Below the pieces are notes generated by a model that was given only the letters and a program-made list of their open reading frames with translations, was not told where the DNA came from and made no database searches. Of a DNA stretch of 64,000 nucleotides, positions 46,826 through 59,000 are shown in pieces (within the stretch, counting starts at the first letter, position 1; every line of letters starts with the position of its first letter). The position numbers were made by a program, and so were the translations under genes. Source of the DNA: Thuidium tamariscinum (lineage: Eukaryota > Streptophyta > Bryopsida > Hypnales > Thuidiaceae); the NCBI GenBank assembly GCA_947034885.2, contig OX344753.2:4526001-4590000 (forward strand), written 5' to 3'.

Positions 46826-47159
46826 TAATTTTTAAAATAAAGATAAATATTGGTGTTTTGGAGCCCCCTACTAGTTAAAATAATTTTTTTAAGGGACCAT
46901 TATGGTGAATTTTATTAAAATGGTGATATTCCATAGGCTATTTTTGAGATCGTGCAATCGGAATTGAAAATTGACATCTAGAATAGATTTAGATTTCAAA
47001 CTGTGGGGTCTAAAATATCTAGGATAGGTGTAGATTTCAATCATCTATGAATAGTATAGATTTCATATTACATAGTTTGAAGTGTAAAAAGTATGAAAGT
47101 AATGGAATTTTGCCATTTTAATTAAAATTGCCATCATTTGAAGGTGCCTTCTTTTACTT

Positions 47160-47640
47160 GTATTCCATTTTTTTTCTTGAGTTTCCCACAGTCTTTAATG
47201 AGTTGAAAAGTTATACCATATGATCCATATATAATATTATTTTCTTATATTCACTTACATCCTATTTTTTTCTTGAGTTCCCAATAGTCTTTAATGAATT
47301 AAAGAGTGATACTATGTGATACCTATACACCATTTTCTTCTTGAATCCCTAATAGTCTTTATTGACTTAAAGAATGACATCATGTAATACTTACATACCA
47401 TTTATTTTTTGAGTTCATGTATACCCCATGTTTTCTTGAATTCACTTATACCACATTTTTTTCATGAATTTTATTATACCACATTTTTTTCTTGAGTTCC
47501 TAGACTCTTGGAGTCTTTCAAATGGAATATTGTGTATTGCCTATACTCCATTTTTTTCCTTAATTATTCATAGTCCTTGAAGTGTGATATCATATATTAT
47601 TTATTTTCTACTTAAACCTTGCTTCCCTATAGTCTTGAAA
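47160..47640 (+). repeat. Degenerate tandem repeat, period about 75-90 bp
   Basis: Units share CCATTTTTTTTCTTGAGTT, CCCA/CTAATAGTCTTTA, AATGA/AAAGAGTGATA, and TGTGATACCTATA. About five or six diverged copies. Confidence 0.6.
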
Positions 47641-49629
47641 TTTTGATATATTAATAGCTATATTGAGTAGACATACAATATAGAAGAATAAAAGAATAAA
47701 TCAAAGTTAAACAAAGGCTAACATAAGCATCACTAATATATGTCAAAGTTTATTAAAGACCAAAATAGCATACAATTTGTATTTAAAAAATATAGTAAAT
47801 GATGGAAACAAGCATCCTCTACATCTAGCAAGACAACACCAAAGTCCAAATTCGAAAATTAGAACCTTACATAATATATAGTTGGCCAATTGTGGAGCAA
47901 TCATGACAAAAGAACTCTAAAAAAAATTTGAACCCAAGTCACTATGTTTTCCTTCATGTTCCTTCAATTCTCAACAAAAATCCAATCTAGTCATTGGATT
48001 TCCAACTTTATATATATATATTTGAAACACCAACTTCAGATATTGAATTTTTAAGTATTTGTTGGATGCATCAGGTACATATCCTATAGTGAAGTATTTT
48101 GTCCAAAGTATGTATAGCAATTGATTATGAACCATCCCATTCATTATTTTAGAGCCTCTAAACTATATTCCTTTTTTCCTAGTATCCCTTTTTTTATATA
48201 CTATTTTATATGTATTGTTACATAATTATGTGGTATTATATGTAAACCTATATAACATATAATCATGTTTCACACTTTTAAAGCACCTTATATTATTTAT
48301 AATTTATTTACAAATTTAATATAGAATGAATATATTAACTCCTACATTTTACTGTTTGTACTTCCTACATTTTTCAACAATGCCCCCTTAAGCCACAACT
48401 ATTTGGTGGTTTCAAACATACATTCAATAAAGGATGTTAGTGTTTCTTTAAATATTGAGTAAAATGAATTGATTAAGATCACAAACATTTTTATTGAAAA
48501 TAGAAAAGATGAGATTAAATACATTTTTGAAACAATATTAACAAGGAAGGAATCGACTATCCAAAGGGACGGGAACAAATTTTACTCAACTTAGAAATCC
48601 ATCAAAATCATTAGCAACAATTGTATCTAAATATCAAGAGTATCTATTAAATGTCAAATTCCAAGCAATGTCAAGACCAAATTCAATACCAAGTTCAATC
48701 AAGTACACACCAAAAGCTCAAGTAAGAATTTATAACAAATAGAGATCATTCCATCTATTCCACAATGGGAGCAATCTAGTATAAAAATTTAAAAGCATTA
48801 GATTGATACATGGAATCTGATTATGAAAATCCAAGTACATGTGAAGGACAAATGTGTAGAACCAAAAAAATATCCCCCGGTACAAAAATCTAGTCTTCAA
48901 ACATTAACAATTGAAGGACAAAGAAGCCATGATTTTGAAATCATCATTCAATTGATCACATTATAAAATAATAGAAAGCATACAAATCAAACCTATTCAA
49001 ACCAATTCAACAAAAAGAAGTCTCCAACTCAAATGTATCCATTCTCGCTATTTGTATTACTTTCTAAATTAGTGAAATAAAATATCTAAAATATTAGGTT
49101 TAAAAATCAAGAGATGAAAATGTAGAAAACATAAAAAATGTTTGTAGCAAGCATTTTCTTGTAAATTTTTGAGTGTAGCCAAAGCAACAAATCAATGATA
49201 TTTTTGGGAGTTGAAACTAGATGAAAGGTGGAAAATTGGATGATATATCACTCTACACAGATGAAAATTGATCAATTGGATGAATGTTTTGGCAGTAAGC
49301 TCTTAACCATTTCTAAAAATTGGTTTTGCCATTTGGCAATGTATCCCCTCAGGCCCCCTGCTCATCCGTTTCAAAGTTTTGAATTCCGGCGCGCGGTTTC
49401 CAAGGCCACTCTCACTCCTCGACGCTTAGGAATTGAAACATCGCGCCCACGCTCATCAGTTCTGAAATTGTGAGTGAACGAGCAAACGTGGTCATGGCGA
49501 GCAAAGCAGATTCAGGCATAATAGTCGTTGCGCTAATTCATGGCCCCAATCAAGTGAAGATTCGGCGCGTACTTACTTCATGAAGAAGCCACAGGGGAGT
49601 TGTTGATTCGAGTGAGGGCGGGCTGCGTC
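47641..49629. other. AT-rich intergenic, then POLH upstream region
   Basis: 47641-49200 is AT-rich with no frame of note. From about 49340 the composition becomes gene-like; 49340-49629 is the likely promoter and 5' UTR of the polymerase gene. Confidence 0.45.
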
Positions 49630-52600
49630 ATGGATGAGGAGGGCCATACCTCGGTGGTACTCCATGCCGACCTGGACTGTTTCTATGCCGCGGTAACATT
49701 TCGCTTTGATCGAATTGCTAAACCCCTCATTAGGGTTTCAGTGGAGATTGGATTACAATGAGTTCGTCATGTGGCAGAAAATTTATGTTCTCGCAATTTT
49801 GGCTTCTGTGTTCATGTCTTTGCACTGAATCTTTGAAGAATTGAATGGATATGGTGGTCTGTAGGTGGGGCTGGTCATGTTTAGGTCCCTCGCCTCGTGA
49901 TCGAATTGCTAAACACTTCATTAGGGGTTTACTGGGGAACGAGATTACATGTTCATCATGTGTCAGAAATTTTTGTTCTGGATTCGTGCAATTTTTGTAA
50001 GGCGTGCATGTTCATTTCATTTGATTGTACTAATTGGTGGAAGGACTGTAGTGATCTCCCAAATAAATACACTATTGCACATTGGTCAAGATGCTAAATT
50101 GAAAGTGACAGAAGACTATTCTCTATCTTAGAATGGATACGGTTTGTAGGTAGAGCAAGTCAGATTGGGGATTCCTACAGAGCAGCCGCTAGCAGTGCAG
50201 CAGTGGGAAGGGCTGATCGCCGTCAACTATGCAGCTCGAGCAGCCGGTATTGTGCGTTTTGATAGAATATCAGAAGCTCTTCGCAAGGTTAGTCCCCTCT
50301 TCATTCTCTGTTCCCCCAATGTATGTTTTACTCCAGATTTTGGGGCTCTGTTTGTTACTCTAGATACTGTCAATCTTACTGCTTCTCGCATCTACTGTCT
50401 CTCAGTTTTTCGCGATTGAATTCACGGAGCATCCTCTGTACCTTTGCTCTTTGAAAATACTGAGCGCTGTTTACAGATCAAGAGTCGGACAAGCTTTACA
50501 GTCTTAATCCCCTGAAGGACCAAGACGTCCAAATTACGCCTTATAGTTAGTAAATTGTCCAATTCTTTATATTCTGACTAGCTCAAGCAGTGTTCTTCAC
50601 CGATTCTGGTGATTTAGGATTTGGCCCCGTCTGAATTATATTTTTCATAATATGGTTGAATTTGATTCATCAATCAAATTGGTCATTTTCAGTCCATGAA
50701 TCCTTGGCCCTTTGTTATAAGTATATATATGACGGAATTGCTGTTACTTTCTGCTCGATTACATAGAGAATCGATTCATTTTCTGAGGGGTTTATTTGTC
50801 GCTGGTTGGGGTGACAGTGTCCAGATTTGCATCTGGTGCATGTGGAGACCATTGGTGGAGATAAAGCATCGCCTGGCTCTGCAGAGTCACTGGCCCCTCG
50901 CGGGAATGTGAAAGCTTCGCTTGAGCGCTACCGGCAGGTATGGCAGTCTTCGTACAGAGGAGAGTTCTTTGTTGTGCTTGTTATTGGTCTCCTGCGTGGG
51001 GAGACTGCACCAGTTTTGTTCTGAATTAAACCGATTATTACTTTGCAGGCATCTGCTAGAGTTTTTGATATCTTCCATCGATATTCCAAGCTATGTGAGC
51101 GAGCAAGCATTGACGAAGCGTATCTTGATGTATCGGAGCAGGTAAGTGTTGGTACCTGGTTACTGCCGAGGATTTTGTACCATTTATCACCATGCAAGAA
51201 GTAGTGAATACTCCAGTTGTAGACATTTCAACATTCTTTTAAGAATGTGATTGGTTAAAAGTTGGAGAGTTATCCTGAAAGGACTTTTCACTTTCTCTGG
51301 GCGGTCGTGGGGAAAGAACCGTGACAGTGGATGATAATTTAACATGTTTACATGGCATGATGCTCACATGACGTGATACTTACGATGACCACTTTTTGTG
51401 AGTGCTCTTGTTTTTTCGACCATTTTGTTGACTTCTCTAATCTCCATCTGCCTTCAAAACGGTCGAACAGACAGGATCACTTAGCCTAACTGAGCCTACT
51501 TATTTCTTAAATGTCTTGCTATTTTGTTCAAATATCTATGTCTTGGCCTCAACCCTTTGTTGTCCTCAAGACTTGGAAACCGACCCTGAAAGTTGTCTTT
51601 AAACTGGGATACATTAAAGTCGATTCTCTACTTTGTTGTGACGATGTGACTCCATGGCAGGTTGAGGAGATGCTAGAGAAATCCATGGATTGGGAAGGCG
51701 AGTTGCAGCGGCTCCTTGAGCCTGCCGGATCTGAGAAAAAAGTTCCTGTCATGTTGATTGAAGGTGGTTCCTTAGCCGTGTACAATGCTTATGACCGCAG
51801 GTATGACTCTTGCCACGCGTATATCGTTTTTCTCATTGAGTATACTCGGAAGGCTCGAGACACTAACAATGTCCCCGTGTACTTGGACAGAACAGATTAT
51901 TAGCAGGGGCCATAATTGCCGACCGGATGCGAGCGTCTGTCCGAAACGAGCTTGGTTACACAATTTCTGTGGTATTTTTCAATTGCTTTTCGATACGTAC
52001 ATTCATGTCTTGACTTGCTTACTTTCATTTCTTTTGCTGTTGTACTGTGATGAGTTAGTCATCTATTTGCGGGTGTAGGATTTCTTGTGGTTAGAAGAGT
52101 AAAAATGTGACCTGTTCCATTAACTTTTCTTAAGGTAATCTTGTGACACCCATGACTATATATCATTAAAAAGACGCCTTTCAGTTGTCATTAAAATAAT
52201 CTACCTGTTTCCACCCTGCCAATTGTAATGGCATTTGAGGTAGTTTCTTACGGCTACCCTGCCATCTGTATTGTTACTAGGTTTTGTAGAATATCTCTGG
52301 AGGGTGGATTCTCTAATAGTGATGAGAAACATAAATTCATGTCAAGTGTTTGAATTGAGTGTACGAGTAGATTTATTTTCTCCACTCTGATTTGCGAGAC
52401 TTATTTTTCGTGATGTGGAAAGGGAATTGCGTCAAACAAACTCTTGGCAAAGATCGCTTCTGCAAAAAACAAACCAGATCGACAAACTTTGGTGGGTTCT
52501 TGTTCTCCCATTCTTCCTGTTCAATTCTGGTCCACTTGGAACGACAGAGCTTCATTGATTGAATCGAGTGTGCTACTTTCTATGAAATTTTTAGCTAATT

Positions 52601-54924
52601 ATGTAGGGTTGAATTTCAGGTTCCACCGAGATCCGTTCCAGGTCTGATGCAGGACCTTCCTTTGAAGAAGATAAAACTTCTAGGTGGCAAGCTTGGAGAG
52701 GTATGACTTTTCTTTTAGAATTCTGGAACATCTAATTCAAGTCTCGTTGGTGATCTCTGATTCTTTGGCATGTTTGCAAAAAGCAGACTTCTTCGCAGGC
52801 AGAGTCTTTTCACATAGAAGCATGTGCGTGGACGCAGAGGTTTACGGTGTCAAAGTTTTTTCGTTATATCTGATGCATTTCTTAATGGGAATACCCTGGG
52901 AGTCTTGCAGGAGATGAAAAAGAGGTGGGGCTGCACAACAGCAGGTGAAGCGCAGCAGATTCCACAATCAGCGCTTGTGGCTTGCTTTGGCGACCGTCTT
53001 GGAACTTATGCATGGAAAGCAGTGCAGGGACTTAAAGCTGAAAAAGGTTAGTATGCCTGTTCTGCAGTTTAAAGTAGCGCTATCTCGGATGCTATTTTTC
53101 TATATAGTGTGAATTTGTGTTTCTAAAGTATCAATTTCATCAGCTTGACTGTGCCTCTCTGCCAGTACAAGTGAAGGGTTTGGTGAAGTCCATGCTGGCT
53201 TCTAAAAGCTTTGGAGCTACAAATGGACTCTCGGATATCAGGTACATATGCAGACCAGCGCAAGTCGATTTCTTAGTTTTATTATCCAGTGGTTAATATT
53301 TCTGAGACTACTGATCTGATGCAGGTTATCTTTATAGAATCATTCTCGTTTGGTTACGTTTCCACATCTCTCAAGTAAATGTGATTACTTAAGTTCAGTC
53401 ATTTTCAGTAACTGCGAATTTCCCTCCAGGAGATGGCTGTTTGTACTAGCGCAAGAACTTGCAATAAGGATGTGCCGTGATTTTGAAAGGAATCAGAGGC
53501 AGCCCAAATTGTTTCAGCTTTACTACCGGTCTGGGAAGTACAAGAATTCCGCGGATCATTCCAGATCAACGGCTATGCCCGCAAGCGCTTTACAAGTTCT
53601 TTCATCACCTGCCTACTCTGACACAGACGGGGACTTGAATATTGAAAGAGAACACAGAGCAGAAACTGAAGTTGGAGGTGAGGGTGAGGTCCAGGTCCAG
53701 GAGGACTTCAGTGAGTTGCGAGATGACTCCACTGCATTCGATGGTAGTGTACAGGACGCAATGACAGAGAGGACATGGGCATTGGCTAAGGTTCTTGAGG
53801 ACACGTCTCTCCGAATAATCGAGGGTGTTGAAGGGTTGTTCCCATGCACTCGGCTTGCTATAGCTGCAACCGGTTTTCAGGAGCTTCCCAATCAGGTTTT
53901 GTACCGCATCCCATTTTTTTCTCCTCAGTGACCAAACTAAAGAATATAAATTCCGCTTGCAAAGTTTATAGTCGATTGCAGTTCCTTCCAAGAAATATAT
54001 TTATCGACCTTAACTGTAGGACATGAGTTCTTGTGTCTATTGGTTCATATTGTTACCTTTGAACTTCCTAAATGATTTATTTCTAGTCCTATTTGAAGCA
54101 GCCTCGTTTGAGCATGTGGACACTTACTGCATGCTAGCCTGTTTACCAGCCTGTACCTTAGCAACTTTGTTTTGGTTCCCTCATTGCTTTGGCTACACTT
54201 GTCGTCCATGTTGCTAGGAAGTAACTATGCAGAGTAGACCTTTCCAAAGCCATGCAAAATTTTCCATCTAAAGTTCTGTTCTTTGGTTTGTCAGGGTACA
54301 AAATCAATCCAACATTTTTTTACGAGCCATCCAAGTGCACTCCAGCATGCCGAACCTACGGCGCGCCAAAGCATCAGCATTCCTCCAGCAGCAGTGTCTC
54401 CACCCAAAAAGTATGAAGGCATTCTCAAGTACCTTGGTTCCAACGCAACATTAGCTACTACTGCACATGATGGCCAGGAGCTAGTGGCTGACACAAACAT
54501 TTCTCCATCAGTTTCCTCTCCATCTATGAAACCCAAAGGTATTCTGAAGTACCTCGGTCCCAACTCACCCGTGCAAACAATTGATAATGATAAGCAGGAG
54601 TTGGTTACAACAGACAGGAGGTCTCTGCTTCCTATGAATGAGACCTCTCAACTGCACGCAGATGAAGATGAGAGACCATGCAACTCTTTGGAAGGAGTTG
54701 TCGATCTTGAGACTGTTGATGTTGAAGAGCAGCGGCACATTTTAGAAGGGATATATCGATCCAGACACAGTCAAAGTGCAGGTTCATCGTTGCAGTCTTC
54801 CAAAAGGGGTCGCAAACCGGGGCATCGTGTAGGTTCTAGTAAGCGTGCAAGAGAGCAGCCTAGTGTTTCTCAACCCAAGCAACCAGGTATTGGTACATAT
54901 TTCCAAGCCCGTGACAAACCATAG
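49630..54924 (+). CDS. POLH: Y-family translesion DNA polymerase, eta type
   Basis: Twelve exons: 49630-49692, 50150-50287, 50818-50937, 51049-51141, 51661-51800, 51896-51971, 52423-52491, 52620-52700, 52911-53046, 53166-53241, 53430-53895, 54295-54924; all joins are in phase and give 695 aa. The enzyme copies past UV photoproducts in the nucleus. Seen: HADLDCFYAA (catalytic D14, D16), CERASIDEAYLD (D129, E130), GIASNKLLAKIAS, KIKLLGGKLGE, a little-finger domain around RRWLFVLAQEL, then an acidic linker. The C-terminal exon has a PIP-like KSIQHFF (490-495), two 40-residue repeats each with GILKYLG, a basic nuclear-localisation stretch (656-672) and a canonical PCNA box QPGIGTYF (682-689). No Cys/His ubiquitin-binding zinc finger is visible. 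The exon 7 acceptor is weak (GGAAAG). It converges with PIGN, 1.15 kb apart. The VQQW stretch near residue 38 is unlike most eta enzymes, so a sister Y-family subgroup is possible. Confidence 0.9.
49708..50149 (+). repeat. Duplicated segment in POLH intron 1, including the 3' splice site
   Basis: The unit at 49708-49898 (GATCGAATTGCTAAAC...GAATGGATATGGTGGTCTGTAG|GTGGGGC) is repeated, diverged, from 49899 to the real exon 2 (GATCGAATTGCTAAAC...GAATGGATACGGTTTGTAG|GTAGAGC). The first copy therefore holds a decoy acceptor near 49864. Confidence 0.7.
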
Positions 54925-56073
54925 TCAAAGTTGTGGTTGTATATTAGAATTTTTTAATGTAATACTTCATACTTGGCAGTGCAGCAAACTTTTTTCGGCT
55001 TATGCATCATGAATGCATAATTTTTATGGAGTCATTGTTTCAAAGTGTACCGTCATACTTGCTTAGCCTCATATTCCTGCATCACTATCCAATTTCAGTT
55101 GGACTTCGTACTGAGGTGGAGGAAATCAGCGTTGAACACTTTTTATGAAATGAGACTTAGCATTTGAACAGTGATCTCTACATAAACAACCTCACGAGAT
55201 GGCGACTCCTTATTAATATGTAAACAACTTTGTACATAAACATGTTAATGTCAAAGTTCCATGTACATCTAGTGTCTACAATCATCTCTTTGGACACTGT
55301 ATGGTAGACAAGCCTGGTCATTTATTGAGCTTTATCATCACAAAAAATAAAACCATGCTCGCCATTTGCATCCTTCTGTAACTGCATTTTCCTTCATTTT
55401 GAGATGTCTATCAAACTTTGAGCTTCTGAGATTTGTTTTGAAATGCGTCATTCATCTACTGCAGCCTTGAAAATCCGTGTTGCAATTCAGTAAAGCTTGG
55501 AGACTCCAAACTTCGACAATCTTGAGTGCAATGAATTCTCAACATTGTCAAGGGCAGTTTACTGGTCACTCCCGTTATCGAGTTGCATAACGTAAGTCTG
55601 AACTCAGTCAACCGTGGAAAATATTACCAGTTGTAGTAGACCACGGAATGGCAAGTTTTATAATTACAAGTGTTAGCTAAGGAAGAATCCAGACTTAAGT
55701 TACACCAGTGTCGTTTGGAGCCGAGTAAGTGAGCCTAGTCCAAAAATTTCAATCTTTGGCGACGTTATGGATGTGAAACGTTCTTAAACTAAACTACACA
55801 CGTGAAGCTGGAATTAGAAGGACGACTTACGAAACCCCCGTGACCGATACACTTCACCACAGGAATACGGGATGCTTGAGATACCGTTCACTTGGGGCAA
55901 AAGAGATACAGTAGTTGGATTTCGTTTGGGTAGCCCGTACGAAAGAAGTAACCACTTTCCTTGAGGTTTCCCTGCGAACTTTATTACACGCAAACGACTA
56001 GTACGAATGGTTGCAGTAGGAGATTTACAAACTGAGGGATAAAGTACACCATGAGATTTTAAGAAACTAAAAA
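54925..56073. other. Intergenic between convergent POLH and PIGN
   Basis: 3' UTRs of both genes. An 87-codon minus-strand frame (55814-56077) overlaps the PIGN stop codon out of frame and is not called. No repeats seen. Confidence 0.5.
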
Positions 56074-59000
56074 TCATTGATACTTGAAATTATTTGCAGT
56101 TTGCAATCTCAGCAGAGAGGACCATTCCTCACTTGACAGGAGGTCAAGATCATGAGTAAAAACACTAGATAAGGCAAACAGAAGCAACACGAACACTACT
56201 TGGGCACTCATGATGCCGAAGTGGCTAATACTCTGCCCAATGTCCATCCAACTCCCTGTATTCTTGACCTACACAAGAGTGAATCGACAGGTCAATTAGA
56301 GAGAACAAATAGAGGTCATAAGAAAGAACACCATACAGGTGTTCCAGGTAGAAATACGAGATTTCGTCAGGTCTGGAACAATCCAACTGTAAAAGCATCC
56401 AAGGAAGCTTGCATTGTAACTTGGATAGCACTTCTAATGTATGAAAGGACAGTTCAGAAGATAATAACATAAGTACGGGAAAATTAAACTTCGTTTTCCA
56501 GCGTGCTGCCCCAGTACCCCAGTGCCAGATACTCCCTCCCGTCCCGAAACAAGTGACCGCAGATTTCTTGAAAACACTTGATCCTCATTTCATTGATAAT
56601 GTTATGAAAAGCATAAATTCAAAAGGGTTCAAATTTGATATCATAAGAATCAATGAAGAACATTGCATGCGTTCATTGCAGCATAAATGGAATTGGACAT
56701 TAAAAAGTCTCCATACAACCTACTCAAAACAACCATGAAAATTATGAGTTCAAACAGGACACTTGTTTATGGACGGAAGGAGAACAATATAGAGCCACGA
56801 GCACTTACAAGGAAGAAGAAGTGAATCGTCATGACATCAGAGAGTAATAGGACAATGAAGTAGCAGCCAAGTCGTGGAATCTCAAGTAGCCTTGTAACTG
56901 CACTGAATGCGCATCTGTAATTCAAAACAACGGCTTGGTAAGTGCATTTCCTTTTCAGGGTAAGAAAACTGATTGCTGTAGAAGTGACTTAACACTATGA
57001 TTCTCGGATGGCATTCTCAAATCACTGTCTTGCAAGCATTAAGCGTTGCAGTGTGCACGATTACTCTAGTAATGCCAGACTATTGCGAGACATGCAGTGT
57101 TTCAACAACCTAAATGATCTCATGGCAATATTGTAAAAAACTTCATCCTGCCTACCGAACGATCCACGCAATCCTGCGTGACTAGATAAAATGTAAGAAT
57201 GAAATCAATAATTCCACGGTTACATCAAGAGAGAATCACGTACGTGACAAGAATGAATGGAACAAAAATCTTGCACAGCAGAAGAGCTCCCATGATAAAA
57301 GGCTGCATCCAGGAGAGGTAACAAAATCCAAGAGAAAAAACAGTCAAAATCAAAGTCACTTTCTGGTGCGCACCTATTGGCAATTCACAAAGACTGCAAA
57401 CAAACCTATGAGATCACTCCAAAACTACTAGAAAATCAAACCAATTGACTTATTGATTGAAATGCTTACATCAAATATTGTAATAAAGCGATAAACTGAG
57501 GAGATTTCGAAACTGGCTACGCTGGCCATGTTTCCCGTTCCAAAGAATGCAACGTTAATCAATACAAGCTGTCACAGTCAAAAATTAACTTAGAGCTCTT
57601 TCCCCCAACTCATGGGCTAGATGCCGGTACATATATTTCCTTCGAAAAAACAATATTGATTGCCTCACGCAAAGATCAGTTAGTCGCAGATTCAACTTTA
57701 ATCTAGAAATGGACAAAAGAAATTGCAGTTTTTTGGTGATACAAAGGGTGCTGAAGAAGTCAGTGCCATAGAAAGTACAATCTACAGTCACCACAAATTC
57801 TGGGTTGTGACCTTGAACAAGTGCCCGCTCTGCAAAAAACGGTCTCATATCCCATGAAAAGTTCCAGCAAGATTGTCATTCATATGAGGAAGAAAGAATT
57901 GAGTCACTTGGCCATCGACATCAAGCAAGGAAAGACTTACAAAACAGAGAGCAACCCTGGTGTGTTGAAGTTCAATACTGCAAAGTGCGACCTTTGAAGA
58001 GTGTATGCCAGTGGGCTCCGGTAGATAGTTGGAGTTTGATCGTTCCCATATTGGAGAAGGTCTCGGTACAACAGAGTGACATACCACAGATTCAACAAGG
58101 ATCCACGCAAGGAGGACGAGTCCAAGTGCTGTGTAAAAAAGAGCTTCGTACCTGAAAACAATAACCAACCATTCTTGCATCACTTGGCTGTGCCGCAAAC
58201 ATAAGATGATTTTCGATTCTTTTATTGAGCGAAAGAATCATCCTTGGAGTAAAGAGATAGAAACATCTGAGGTTAATGGGAAATTTAAGAACATAAACTT
58301 GAGCCAAAAAGAAGATTCGAGGCCACCGTACCCAATGGAAAGAAGTAAAAAAAGAGGAGCAAAGCCTAAGAATATGGAAATCAGTCGAGGTAGCATTGCT
58401 GGAGATGATTTCACGGGCAGCAGAACAGACAATCCTGCTAAAGACCAGTTGATAAACTGATGAAGAAGTGGAAGGCCTTTCTTTTCCGCCCGATATGATG
58501 TTGTGACCCAAACCATGGAAGATGCGACCAATACCAGTAAAATCTGCTCAACATAATCACAGGTAGTTTATTTGAGTAACTAACAAGATCGATGCCAGTT
58601 TTGTAAGTTCTTCACACACACACACACACACTCCTTCCTTTCAATATTTCTACATATAAAGAGACTCCAGAACATGATTACAATTATCTAATTAGAAATA
58701 TTACCTGAGTAGAAAACAGACGCCAAGATTTTTCCGACTTGGCAGAAGATCCACAGAATTTTAGCTTCCAGGAAGGATCAGATGAGTACACGTAGTCAAG
58801 CCACCGACCAATAATGGCAACCGCAACCACCACTACTCCGCTTCCCACACTGCAAGACGACCCAGAATAGACTGTGGGTAACACGTTTTATTCTAAAGCA
58901 GGACTTAAGGATAAGTCCTAGACGAATCGGATTCAAACAACAAGCTTTTGGTTTCAAGGAAAAGAGTTATATCGGAGCACTCACACAAGAGCTGTATTGT

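Noticed and set aside
50501-50700. Possible TTAA element in POLH intron 2 (TTAATCCCCTGAAGGACC)
   Set aside because: The left end looks right but I found no matching right end or second TTAA.
58084-58085. Intron after [10 protein letters not shown] in PIGN (donor GTG|GTATGT)
   Set aside because: The frame continues open and in phase to a better donor at 57941, and the residues ([11 protein letters not shown]) fit the family, so I kept one exon.
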